This document shows, piece after piece, positions 46,601-57,845 of a DNA stretch of 64,000 nt (positions within the stretch are counted from its first letter, which is position 1; each line of letters begins with the position of its first letter). The notes under the pieces were generated by a model. It ran no database searches. It saw only the letters and a list, made by a program, of their open reading frames with translations, and was not told where the DNA came from. The stretch is from Trichuris trichiura (taxonomy: Eukaryota > Nematoda > Enoplea > Trichinellida > Trichuridae), in the NCBI GenBank assembly GCA_037903355.1, contig JBAJFE010000057.1, positions 299,880 through 363,879 of the forward strand, written 5' to 3'. The position numbers and the translations under genes are program-made.

Positions 46601-47304
46601 TATACGATCTGTATAATGTCAATACTGCGCATGAGTTGCAGAAATCTTCCTAAGCAGTACGAACTGCACGCAACCTTCTTCTGTGATCGCCGTGCACAAC
46701 TTCCGCGTAGCAATGGCAGGCAACCTGAATACCCGAGTACAGATCTGGCAACAGAGCGAATTGCTCTTTGGCCAAGCTGTGTTGAAGTCAACTTGTAGCA
46801 GTTCGATGACAATAGACTGCCCAAACGAAGTTTAGTTTTTAATTGCATTGTTGGATACGCGATGTTGTCTTAAAGTTTTCTTTAAATAATATTAGTAGAC
46901 GGCCCTTCATTGTGAAGAAATTTATCCCGTTTGTTTTCTAATAGAAAACAAACGGGACATATCCGTAATAAATTTCTTCATCATGAAAAGATATTGTCCC
47001 GTACCAAGAAACCACGTTTTCACGGCGCTTGATTGTCCTAAGTTGTCGTTGTGCCGGCCGTATCTCTGGGCAAGTATGATTCCGATAGGATAGTTTCGCT
47101 GTATCTTTTCTCGGTATCCCTTTTAACTTACAGCCTATTACGGGCCTTAAGTTTCTTTGCGCATCTTTCTACGGTAGCCGTGCTTGTTCAGTTTCTATAA
47201 AGGAGTTACGAAATCGCAGTAATTTCGGTGCGCTTCCTACCACGCCCTCAACGCTTAATGAGTTGGGATAATCGCACAGAAGCGACAGGTTTTTCGATAA
47301 TCTA
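46601..47304 (+). repeat. Segmental duplication copy A, right part
   Basis: Continues the match to copy B (59219-59935) on the far side of the Tigger element, up to CGATAATCTAT. Contains the mini-PLE at 46913-47023. Confidence 0.9.
46913..47023 (-). mobile_element. Palindromic mini-PLE, copy in duplication A
   Basis: Only PLE terminal sequences are present: the terminal repeat, its inverted copy, then the 5' extension GATATTGTCCCGTACCAAG also seen at 5910. The left arm lacks about 11 bases compared with 59531-59609. The left flank GCCCTTCATTG (46902-46912) is intact, while the right flank has drifted. Confidence 0.8.
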
Positions 47305-47391
47305 TGCTTTCTTCGTAGCCGACAGTTCAAAGTTGAAAAGAATAATTCTCTTGCTGTATTTCGCAGCAAGCGAAAGTAATACAGTTGAACC

Positions 47392-47697
47392 TCTAAAGTT
47401 GACCGTCCCCCTAGATTGGCCGACCTTTGACCAGTTTGTTTGTCGGCACGTTAATAAGCGCCTGGACAAGTTCCTCAAGTGGAAAGTTGACTGCTTTAGC
47501 CGTGACGTGGTAAATAGAAGCAATGCTAGTTTGATCTCTGTAAGTTGACCAGTCTGTTGAATGGACAACTTACGGTGGTTCAACTGCAATCTATTTAGCC
47601 GAGCCACGTGTACCCACAGGTTCCATATGTTGACCACTACCTGTGCTGACCAGTTTTTCCCAGTCTTTTGGGTGGTCAACCTACGGAGGTTCAATTG
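47392..47697. mobile_element. Pogo-like MITE with TA target site
   Basis: Terminal repeats CAGTTGAACCTC...GTTGACC and, inverted, CAATTGAACCTC...GTTGACC flank 306 bp. TA lies on both sides (47390-47391, 47698-47699). An internal pair of similar ends at about 47535-47572 suggests a nested or partially duplicated element. No ORF. Confidence 0.75.
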
Positions 47698-47910
47698 TAT
47701 TTGCTATGGTCAGAGGCAAAAACAAAACGAGGTAAGAAAGCATTTGCTAGAAATATGACTAGGTCAGAGCGCAGCTTCAATGATTCTCTATGCAGCCATT
47801 GCGGCAATGCGTTTTTGGCTATATTCAAAGTAGAACTAACAATGTGTCGCTGAAGTGAGCTGCGAGCGTTCCAGTGGAATGAATGTACTAAGTAACCTTT
47901 TTGCCTTCAG

Positions 47911-49974
47911 GCTATTGCTGATTGTGGATTTCCAGACGCTAGTCACGCCAACACTTTTGTGCAGCACATTGCTCAGTGATCATATAAGCTGCGTGCTGCT
48001 TTTGTTGGCTCTCACATCGGCAGTTGTTTTCTGCTTCATTGGATGGAGCAGACGAAACCAGCGCACGCCGACGCCTCGCTGGCTTCAGGAAAGTTGGCAA
48101 GATTTCATCGTTTTCGCGGTTATCTCTATTTTTAGGTTCGTATACTATTTATTTATGCTCTCCTTGTTAAGCGTGCTCTTAACGGGAATTTTATTTTTTC
48201 AATATTGTACAAACATGAAAGCCTTGTTGCGTTAACGAGCCGCAGCCGAAAGACACTTTATCTGCTTAGTTAACGCGCACCACCTTGCCATGCTTCTATT
48301 AATATTCTAAGTAGTAATAGTAGTTGCTTGTAGATTTTGCACGTTACATTAATGCTTTTTTCACATTCTTTCATTGCACGCATATAAATGTAACGTCTTC
48401 TCAAGTCTGCATATTTTGCCGTAACAGTTTTCTCCTGCTACTCCACGTCACGCGCCGTACACTACGTAGGCTGTTCTGAATTGTTGATCATAGTTTGCAT
48501 TGCTTAGCTGGCCGTTACGTTCATCACTTAACTTAGGGCATGATGGCACCATTTGTGACAGTGTTTTACGAAAACGTGAATTCCCTAAGATAACTGTTTC
48601 CCTTTCAGATCGTACGTGCTGCTAAGTACGTGCATATGCGTACTGGCAGCGGACTTACCAATTTTTCCCGCCCGCTTCCAAAAAACCAAATCTTTTGGTT
48701 TCAGTTTAACGGATGTCGGGATCGGGATGATTGTGTTCAGCAACGGGCTCGTGTCTAACGCAGCGCGATTCAAGCCTATCAAGTAAGCTACCATTCTGTG
48801 AAAACTAACATTTTCAGTTGTTTTTTAATTATTTTAAAATAGACTAGCCCGTTTGGTACAAAAATCAGCCGTTCTGCTTTTCCTTGGTGCATGCCGTACT
48901 GCGGTGCTTTTGCACTTCGACTATCCTTACGACGTTGAGGAATACAGCATGCACTGGAACTTTTTTATACCCTCGCGTTGGTGAAGGTACCCTTAATTTC
49001 CCGCAAACTTTAGCTTTACTGTGATCCATTCAGCTAATAGGCGAGTTCGCCGCATCGCGGCTGCACGTTCCCTATGCGAATGCGATAGTGGGCGTCGCAA
49101 TCGCGCTTGCTGTGCAAGTGTTCCTGCAGGGCGACGAGGTGCAGGAATACTTGTTCCAAGAGCCCAGGTACAGAGAGAATACTCTCTTCAGTCTCAACCG
49201 AGAAGGCATCGTGTCGGTAGTTGGATGCCTTGCGATATTTAACATAGCCACCGACGTTGGTAGGCTTTTGTACGGCTGCAGGTTTGTAATGGCGCCTATT
49301 CAAAACGGTCATAAGTAGATAAACGTTTTAGACGTCACAGATGGAATGTTGCCTACATAGGAAAAGGGATCGCATGTCTGATCATTATCGTGACGATGCT
49401 ATGTTGCGGGCTTGACAGTTACAGGCTATCACCTTCCCGTCGCATCGCCAATTGGTACCATGTTTTCTGGATTGTGAGTGCAGGTACATTTTGCGTTATC
49501 AACGTTCACATCTTCTTTTGGAGGCGCTTTTATCCTTTACCGATGTGTTCCTGCTGTTGATGGTCACCGTTATTGCCTTCCTATTTTACTACCGAAATGG
49601 CCTACACACAAGTACGTTAAGATTGTTTGGCTTTTGTGATCACAGTGGTTGTTCTAACTTTCGTTTTAGATATGCGCACGGAAGACTACTATTATTTATA
49701 CGATGGAAGTCTACGGCAGGCTATCAACGCTAGTGGTCTGTCATACTTCCTATTGTGCAATGTCTTTACTGGCATTGTGAAAATGTCGACTTCTACCGTA
49801 GTGAAAATGAGCGTACAAACGTCGCTTGCAGTAATTTTTTGTTACGCATTGGCGACGTCATTGTTCGCCCGAAGTCAATGGGGACACCTTGAAGCCATAA
49901 GATGGCGGCGAAGTAAGCTGTTAACGTCTTCGCTTCGTGGCAAAACACTGCAGTTTCCTTTTGCTTTTCTTTAG
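47911..49974 (+). CDS. PIGW: GPI inositol-acyltransferase PIG-W / GWT1
   Basis: This multi-pass ER enzyme acylates the inositol of the GPI precursor. Visible exons are 47911-48135, 48609-48782, 48843-48986, 49034-49259, 49361-49473, 49524-49611 and 49670-49974, about 425 residues. Landmarks are the luminal SRRNQRTPTPR loop after two hydrophobic helices, the core FGFSLTDVGIGMIVFSNGLV, YDVEEYSMHWNFF, FSLNREGIVSVVGCLAIF, SPSRRIANWYHVFWI and QAINASGLSYFLLCNVFTG. Exon 3 is one base short: a T6 run at 48961-48966 needs a seventh T to restore the frame YTLALVK and the phase to exon 4. This is either a sequencing or homopolymer error or a true lesion. The first ~45 residues (extra N-terminal exon) were not located. 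A last intron at the GTAAGC near 49914 is possible. Confidence 0.9.
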
Positions 49975-52900
49975 CGGATTGGGAAAATATGGCGTCCCCA
50001 CGAGGCGAAATTCACACTGTGACTTGACGTTCGTGGCACCTTCTCCGTTGCTATGGTCGCCAGGGGGTCTTTGAAAGAACTTATAGACTACTGTGCGAAA
50101 GAAACAATAGTCGTGCTTTCGTCCTTCATTTACCAAACGGCAAACAAAGATTGAGATTGAAACTAAAAGGAAGTTCCCATGTTCGATAGTCATTTTGTTG
50201 AATAGGTTAGAGTAGAATAAACATGTTAGTTTTATTATTCACATTGTATTGCGCGCACGCAGGCGCCTATCATTGAACAAGTTTGATTGCTACGTTTACT
50301 GCCCGCGATGCGATATATTCCTTGGCGTTGAAGCTCTCTTGTCGCCGCATGTCCTAACAGTCGCCTAAATTTCGGGGATAACAGTTCTGAGGCAAACATA
50401 ACATAAACTGTGCAAGAGTTTCTACTTCTACCGCTTGAATATTTTAACGCTTATTTGCATGTAGCCTGAGCAACTGCACGGTATGTTAAAACACTGTGAA
50501 CCACTTGATGTCATCGATGTAAATGTTTATCCGATAGCGATGGTGTGTTAGGAAACAATCCCTCCATTTTTCCTCACCATCGGTTTTTCAAGATGGAAAA
50601 GCGTCACTTTTGAAACTTCTATTTTGTGGGTGGCGCCAAGTCACCTTTAGCATGTTCAAAATTCGCCTTCGAGTGGCAACCTTTGCCAAGGTAACGTGCG
50701 AAAAGAGGAAGAAGCTTATTCAAGTAATATTGAGCTAACATGAGACCTGAAGACAAAGACATTTATTCTTCCGCAGTATAAGTAGCGTCATTTGCGAGCT
50801 TCTTCGCATGATTAACAAAAGACATCCTTTCGGAAGAGAGTGAAGGTGAGCAGGCGCAGAACACGTCGTTAATAGACATGTTTATAAGTTGTATTCCCAA
50901 CTGACCACTTTACAGAACGAGAAATCATGTCTGCGTACTATTGCTTTCATAACATTAACGTGCGAACTCCAACAGGTTTAGAGTCAGGAATGAACCGTAC
51001 AGCGAACACATCGGAATAGTTAACGTTGCGCACGCTGCTCCGTGTTAAATTGAAACTACGTAGAGTTAAAAAGGAAGTGAAAGTAACTGTCCAATATTGC
51101 CTGCAGTAGTTACATTCTATCGATAGCGCCTTTGTAAACTTACGGAATCGACAATTTTCCATATTATCTGCTTCACTCCATCGCTGTTATTTCGCGCATA
51201 GATTACTCAGTCGCCCGTTAAGTGGAAGCGCATACGGAGAAACCAACTTAAACATCACAACATGTTTTGCCTCGTTTCTCTGGTCTATATGTCAACGTAT
51301 CGTGAACTCAAAGGTCTGGGAAGGTAATCGGTTAACCTCATAGGGTGCCGTTGCCACTATCCCTCATGTAGGAGGCCATCGAAGACACAAACGCCATCAT
51401 TCCGAGGTCATCACCATTTTAAGTTCAACCGTCGAATTAATCATGCGTTTCAGCAAGGAAAACGGTTGGAGTTGGCATAGGAGAATACCTTTGAATTCCA
51501 TTGGAGCTACCTTTACGGTCAACTGCGATTACACGGATGGCCTAGTGCCATCGTATTGTTGCAATTCTTTTAAAAGGTTTTCATACATAAACCGAGAACA
51601 AATGTAGTTCTCTCGTATCTGCATGGCAATCCTGCAGAAGACACAGAAGGAAGGCAATACGAAATATACATCCCAAAGCATAATAATAATATTAATAAGT
51701 GTGCAATTTAAAAATGGCAGTTGCAATGTGTACTTCTGACTACATACCGTAACAAGTCTTTTAGAATTCTGCGCAACAATTAGGTATACATTCTTGAAAA
51801 CACGTAACAATTTTGAAATTTCTTCCTTAATAGACTGTCAGGTCAATTCCCTGAATAATACCGATAATCGACAGTCATTGGAACGCCTCCCAACGCTGTC
51901 TGCTATGTCTGTATGCGCTGACTAATGAAACATTCGCTTTACTTCTACGCGGTCACTTGAACATGATCGGCAGAAATTTGAATATGACAGTAGCGAACGG
52001 AAGCGCCACTCTTTTGTGTTAAGTCGATAAGCTTCAAGATAAATTGGAATACAATGATTATTTGCATATCTGGCTTATCCGTAAAATGAGTATACAACTC
52101 CAACGGCGTTAATCAATATGAAAAGAGTGTATTTCTCGATGGAATGTACACTTTTGTAGCCTTTTGTTCGGTAAAGTCAGTCGCGCTGACTTCAATTCGT
52201 AAACGTTACGATGTAAAGCTGTAAGGAATTAACCCATTTCATTTCTAATGTAAGTAACCGCATTTCCGAAAGTCAACAGATCACTTTCTCTTTAACCGTA
52301 CTATTCAATTGCTCTTATCCCCTTCAAGTACTGATTATGCTGTTTTTGCCTGCATCCCTTCCATGCAATTCTCAGTGGTGATAATAATACGTTGAAAAAC
52401 AGTGAGTCATCTTTCCACGATAAAGTTATGATACAAGATGACGTCTTTGCACGCAGAAAAAGTAGCAGTGTTCAACGGTTTTAGCGACTGGAACGAAGGT
52501 GAGTGAACATGAAAACATTTTTCCGCACTGGGAATTCTCAGCTCGCCAACAGTGAACGCATCATCTGCATGAACGAGTTTATTACCTTATTCGATTTTCG
52601 ACAATTAAATTGCTCCTTGAAAAGATAATAGCAAAGAAAAGAAAGGAACGCTGTCAGTATGGATTCAAAATCAATCATTTCGTCGTATTTTTATTCAACT
52701 ACAATCGGACAGTTGAATGGGCCACAAGTTCCTTCAGATGCTCACCATAAGTGATTGCATTCTCGTCCGTACATTGGCTGACCAATGGCCTTTATGAGAA
52801 AAGGTATACTTTGGTCTGGAAGATAAGCAAACGGCGGTGACTCTGCGTCACCGTTATGCCGACGGCTTAGCGTTACTAATATCTTCTACGTGAGCAGTGC

Positions 52901-53674
52901 ATCACCGTCATTGCCTGCATATCATCACAAATGGCCGCAAATTAACATTCGCCTTCGAATAGTTGCAGATAAGTGAAGCACAGTTTGAGCATCTGCTTAC
53001 TTTTATCTTCTTTCATCGTTATGCTCAGCGGCTTTTCGTTATATCGGCTGAATAATCAGCCAACCGTTGATTAAGTAATCGCAGTTCACCTATCGTACCA
53101 ACTGAACCTTTTGCATCTGCTCATAGCGAAATCAAAATGAAGTCTATCGTAACGTGGAATGCAGGTTCATTGGAATTTTCCTGGAACAGTTTAGGTTCAT
53201 TGCGACTGAACAAAGTGTGACGGGTGAAGACAATTATTAAATAGCCTCTGCAACTTCCCGAAAGGTTTAATGGGACCTTATGTTTTGGACGTTGTACCTT
53301 ATGAGAAATGCAGGTTCTTTAAAGGCAAACAGGGCGCCATTGTCTTTTGCCCTTCTTAGCAGCATAGCTACAGTCTAGTTCTGTCCTTACTTCAGCCCAG
53401 GTCAAAGTGTAAACGTTATGTTTCGGCGTAGGTCTAATTAAGAGCGGAATAAATGGCTGCAACAGTTTCAGTTTGAATGTGAGCCTCTACGAGAGAACGT
53501 GCGGAGCGACATTTCGAAAAATTCAGTGCTTCAAACATGATCGTTGAGTCGTCTTTAAATATTTTATTTTGTTCGAATGTCCACTTTCTGCTTAACGCCT
53601 TTTTAGCAGAATAAAAGTCAGAGCAGCAACTAGTCGCTTTCTAACTATTTGGCATCTTTAAAATCATCGCAATA
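49975..53674. other. Repeat-bearing intergenic region
   Basis: No supported gene in 3.7 kb. Contains inverted arm B (51170-52460). The open minus frames at 49921-50193 and 51529-51810 have no domains, and the second lies inside the repeat. Confidence 0.55.
51170..52460 (-). repeat. Inverted duplication, arm B
   Basis: Reverse-complement partner of 20240-21530, 30 kb away, with scattered substitutions and small indels throughout. Confidence 0.85.
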
Positions 53675-54184
53675 ATGCAGCAATGGCTTTTATCTCTGGA
53701 TGTGCCAACAGTTGGAGCGTTCGACTGGTTGCTGACGTGGCTTTCGGTTAGCTAACATAAACATTATCTATTGTAGAGTACTTGTCGCATGGTAGTCGTT
53801 TGCTGTCAGTGGGCGGTTGTCTGCTCCGCAAGTGAATAGGTGGAAACTGCCGGCTAAGTCTTATGAGATGTATGTTTGCCTGAAAGCTTTTCAAAGAATC
53901 AATTTCCTTTGCCTTCAGGCAGTTGGAGTACGATCCGGATGACGCGAGCAAAGCAATTGGTCCGCGTTGCACGCGCGTTATTCTGGAGATGTGCAGGTTG
54001 CCCTGAAGGATTCCTTCAAAGTTTGTGAAGTTTTTTTGAGCGCAAATATTGTGCTACTTTTTCGTTGCAGGTTGTCAGCGAGCTGTTGAACACGTACGCG
54101 TGGGAGCGAAAATGTCAAATCGGCAAACTGGTCTTAATTCATCGGTTTGCGCCTGTACGTTTCGTAGTACGTCTAGCGAACTAG
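53675..54184 (+). CDS. Small three-exon candidate gene, unknown
   Basis: Exon 1 (53675-53746) starts MQQWLLSLDVPTVGAFDWLL. Exon 2 (53923-53996) reads LEYDPDDASKAIGPRCTRVI. Exon 3 (54079-54184) reads SELLNTYAWERKCQIGKLVL and ends RLAN-TAG. All junctions are GT-AG and the phases agree, giving 83 residues. The helical, mixed-charge sequence looks like a real protein, but I cannot name it. The stop is only 9 bp before a hAT-like terminus (54194), so the product may be the truncated front of a longer protein. Confidence 0.5.
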
Positions 54185-54193
54185 CCTCTACGT

Positions 54194-54340
54194 CAGGGGT
54201 AGGAAACGTCAGGCCCGCGAGACCATTTTCTGCCCACGCGCTGGGGCAACCGCACATGGATGCGAAATTCAGTGAAATGTGATTGTAGGAGGTTATTTTT
54301 CATAAAGCCATGAACGTATTTTATGTGAATCCTAGTAATT
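54194..54340 (+). mobile_element. hAT-like terminal fragment 1
   Basis: Begins CAGGGGTAGGAAACGTCAGG, with the CAGGGGT start and GGCCCGCGAG stretch common to hAT/Charlie-type ends. It is about 85% like 55893-56063. No other end or transposase is seen. Confidence 0.55.
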
Positions 54341-54385
54341 AGTAACCAATGGCTCCATAAATAATGGAGCTATTGGTTACTAATT
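54337..54385. repeat. Hairpin with 22 bp arms
   Basis: AATTAGTAACCAATGGCTCC and its complement (one mismatch), separated by five bases, directly after the hAT-like fragment. Confidence 0.75.
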
Positions 54386-54503
54386 AAAGAATAACAGGTA
54401 AAAATCGACAGAAGTAAAGCTTACAGCTACCGGCAGTCTCTCGTTACTTGACATGCAGGTGAAATTAGTAATCTAAGTTTTATTTTCCTTCCTTCTATAA
54501 CTG

Positions 54504-55087
54504 CAGTGGAACCTCGATTATCGGAAACCACTGTTGCAAAGCGCAGTTCTAGTAATGAAAAATTCGGATAATCGAGGCTTTATTTGCTTATCGGCTTTGC
54601 TTCGTCTGTGTGAGCATTCCAAGCTATACTGCTTGAACAGCGACTCATGAGTCAATCAGCTCAGGTGTATTTAAACCATATGAAAACAACAAAAGCGGAA
54701 ATTGATTTTCAAAAAATCTCTAATCACTATGAACCAGCGAAGAAATGGGTGATGCCAACACCGTAGTAGTTTACGCAAGAAACTGAAAAAACGATGCAAC
54801 GAACTGCCAAAGTTCAGGCGGCAATTGTTTGGGACACAGTGCTGTTGCTCGCACGACCGATTATTGTGCAATACTAGAGTACAGAGAGTACTACTAAAGC
54901 AAAAGTAATTTACTCCGAGAGCGGTTTACGTAATTGTAAAAGTCGTGCCAGGTTGAAAGCTGTGTATTAAGAAAATTAAGCTAATCCTTTTTAGAAGCAA
55001 CAGACTTGCAACTTGAACATCGTTAGTTGTACTGTAAGTCGACTTCTCTCCTGGCTGAATTCCGATAATCGAGTTTTTACCGTACTG
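54504..55087. mobile_element. Tigger/pogo-like non-autonomous element
   Basis: The left end CAGTGGAACCTCGATTATCG and the inverted right end, which carries CTCGATTATCGGAA after CAGTACGG, enclose 584 bp. The CAGTxGAACCTCGATTATC start is typical of pogo-superfamily elements. TA flanks are not evident, so one or both ends may have mutated. Confidence 0.65.
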
Positions 55088-55306
55088 AAGAACATATGGT
55101 TTTTAAATCGTTTCAGATCTAACTGATTTAATTCAGGAACGACAGTAAACTGTTTGATTTTACTTGGCCGTATATATTAGCCTTAAGTGAAAGTGCAATC
55201 GAAAATGTATCCGAAGAAACGAAATGAAAGCTTATATTGACATTCCATGTGTGCATACAGCTAAAATATGAAACAGGAGTTCCATGAAAAACAAAATAAA
55301 AGCAAC

Positions 55307-55381
55307 GCCCCGGGTGGGGTTTGAACCCACTACGTTCGCATGGAACTTCAGACCGTATGAAGGTGCATTACAAACCGGGGC
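55307..55381 (-). tRNA. tRNA-like sequence, probably a pseudogene or SINE head
   Basis: The acceptor stem pairs 7 bp (GCCCCGG with CCGGGGC). The T arm is perfect (GTGGG-TTCAAAC-CCCAC), which includes a good B box. The D arm and anticodon arm are irregular; a loop with CTGAAG (possible GAA, Phe) does not close into a 5 bp stem. Length is 75 nt. The A box is poor. Confidence 0.4.
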
Positions 55382-55892
55382 ACTGGTTAAACTGAATTAA
55401 TTGCCTTAGCAGTAAAACCGAATCGCCTTCTCCATATTGTTGAACGTACGTGAGTTCGTCAGTCGAAACATTATTATCACAGATTAAAATAAATGAGCAT
55501 CAGCACTCTTAAAACAGCTCCATGACGCCTGCAAGATTTCATTTTTCTCCAATTGGGAAAAAGCAAGCATCGTCTATCAATAGTAGTTACTTGGGTCACC
55601 GATTAGCAAAGAACTCGATAAAAATTGAAAAAGTGAGGCTTATAGCAATCAGACCGCTGCAGGAATTCCCGCTTTCCTGCTCATTTTATGAACAAACGTG
55701 AATTACCATTGTATAGCTCAGTTATATGAACCACGAACTGAACGGAGGCAAAGATACCTCTTATGCTGATTAAACTGACGATTTTGTGATCATGAAACTC
55801 ATCGGCTGCAACCTTTTTTACAGACCCGTCTTTCGAGAATAGCGCGTAGCCACTTTATGTTTCCGTATAAGGACATTTATCACTCCGTAGAT
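55382..55892. other. No feature seen
   Basis: AT-rich sequence between the tRNA-like locus and the second hAT-like fragment. No supported ORF. Confidence 0.6.
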
Positions 55893-56063
55893 CAGGGGTG
55901 GGGGCCGGATACGGCCCGCAAGGCCATTCCATCCGGTCCGCGAGGTCATTTTCCGCCCACGCGCTGGGGCAACCGCACATGGATGCGAGATTCAGTGAAA
56001 TGTGATTGCAGAAAGTTATTCTTCATAAAGCGATAAACGTATTTTATGTGAATCCTAGTAATA
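55893..56063 (+). mobile_element. hAT-like terminal fragment 2
   Basis: CAGGGGTGGGGGCCGGATAC, a GGCCCGC-rich start, then the same HAHALGQPHMD-encoding stretch as fragment 1. Longer than fragment 1 by about 25 bp in the GC-rich part. Confidence 0.55.
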
Positions 56064-57194
56064 ACATAAATCTTGCGTAACAAGCAGGGAGTGTCAGGCT
56101 GGCTCGGAAGACTGCGTTGCTGACAGCTCTCTGTCGATAAACCGACATTGTTAGTCCTCGCTGACAAGCAGTAGGCGCCACTATAGTGTGTGTGCGCGCG
56201 TAAGTAGCGTGGACCATTGCTTTGTTCGAGATAACGACTGTCCAGCTTGCTAGAGCACTTCTGCTTTTCTTGCTTTCAGTAGTCACTGGCGTAGTTCTCG
56301 CCTTCTCTCGCTATCGTTCTCAACGGTTTGCGCCGGTCGCCTGTCATATACGTCTTCGAAGTACAAAAAGCTTATTTCGTTCTCTGTAGTTGGGATTATA
56401 TTCTTTACGACTAGCTTGAAGAATTGTGTTAAAATTCTGCCTTTTATCTCAGACTTTTGTAGCCAGAGAAATGCAGTTACAAGCATCCCATTACGGGTGA
56501 CTTAATAAACATACGTGCATATAAAGCAGGCTGTGTTTCGTTTAAGTAGCCTATGCAGCCAGCGAACGGTCTTATAAACGTCTAAACGGCTCCGGGCACC
56601 AAAGAGATTCCCACCATTGCTCTACGTTATCATCATAGCTACAAAAAAGTTTGATATTCACGCTATGCACTTTCAAGTTACTTTGCTGTGTCTACGACCA
56701 TAGCAGCTTTTACAAGTGACTTTTCACATCTTTCACTATCAAAGCCTACTGTTTCCGTGTGCGTATCTTCAGAACTGGTCGGGCGTTGCATACGGCTTAG
56801 TCATCTCTATTCCAGCAACACTCGTCGTTTAAGGCATTTTTCAAGTTTTTTGATGGGCTTAATTTGCTTTCTGTTTGGTCTAATAATTTTAGTCTGTTCG
56901 CGAAAAGATCCACCCGACAGTTTCTTCCATACAGTATGCTAAAGGTGCAATATTGATGAGTTACATGCTCTTTTGCTAACATTTTGTAAACACGCGCTGT
57001 TCGACTTAACCTATCCCGTCTCGATTTAGTCTCACAGATTAAAAATAGCAGTCTCATACCGGTGGTCGGGTAAGAAATCGATGAAGCGTTGTAATGGCAA
57101 AGTTTTCCCCAACTGTCTTAGCTTCCTCTCTTAACTGAATTCACGTTTTTCAGGCCTGAGCTGACGAACGTGGAAACTTTTTCTGTCATGTTTC
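56064..57194. other. No supported gene
   Basis: Open frames of 60-86 codons occur on both strands without motifs. Confidence 0.5.
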
Positions 57195-57845
57195 CATTTG
57201 TCTATACGTGGTTTCCAATCTGATACATGAAACCTTATGCGGTCGGTCGGCACAAGCTTAAGTGTTCTGTTCAGCTTTATGGATGGTTCAGGGCTTAGTG
57301 GTACGGTGACTTCGTAGAAAAGAAAAGGTCTCTTTCGGGCTCCAGTCGTCTCCTACCTTAGCAAATATGTCAACAACGGCGGCCGAAGTAAACCACTTTT
57401 TCTTTTTTCCTTTTTGTTTCCAAGTTTTCTTTTGTCTTTCCTATTTTTCAGAAGCGAAAGTAGGCATGGGAAAGTCTCGCGTTCAATTTGAAGTTTTCCT
57501 TTGCCCGCTCTCTTTTCCCTGACGTGGTTGGCGTAAGATTGCCTTCGGAGACTTGGCTTTCTCCATGCAGCGATAGACCCTTTATACTAAAATGACAGAA
57601 GTGTTGGAAAGGCAATCGAAAATGGACGATCAACAATCACGCGACAAGCTGCTGCAATCGGTAAAAAGATAGCGACCATTTTTCCATGTTCCCTACTGCG
57701 CGCCTATTGTTGTCAGCCGACAAGAAAAGCGAAGATGCCATTTGCAGCGGGGCTGCTGGTCCTTTATGTTCCTTATTTTTCATTGTCATTGGTTTTACGC
57801 TTTCCGTATTTGTTGCTCGCTATGTTGTTATTTTTTTTACCGTGA
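57195..57845 (+). pseudogene. UBE2J2: UBE2J2 C-terminal pseudogene
   Basis: Matches UBE2J2 from the end of exon 2 onward. The active-site exon region is heavily degraded (57200-57290). The exon 4 equivalent (from about 57453) has TAG as its fourth codon. The acceptor of the last exon has changed from TTTTAG to TCAGCC context. The transmembrane exon remains largely readable to the TGA at 57843-57845. Exon 1 is absent, so the duplication took only the 3' half. No E2 activity is possible. Confidence 0.9.
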
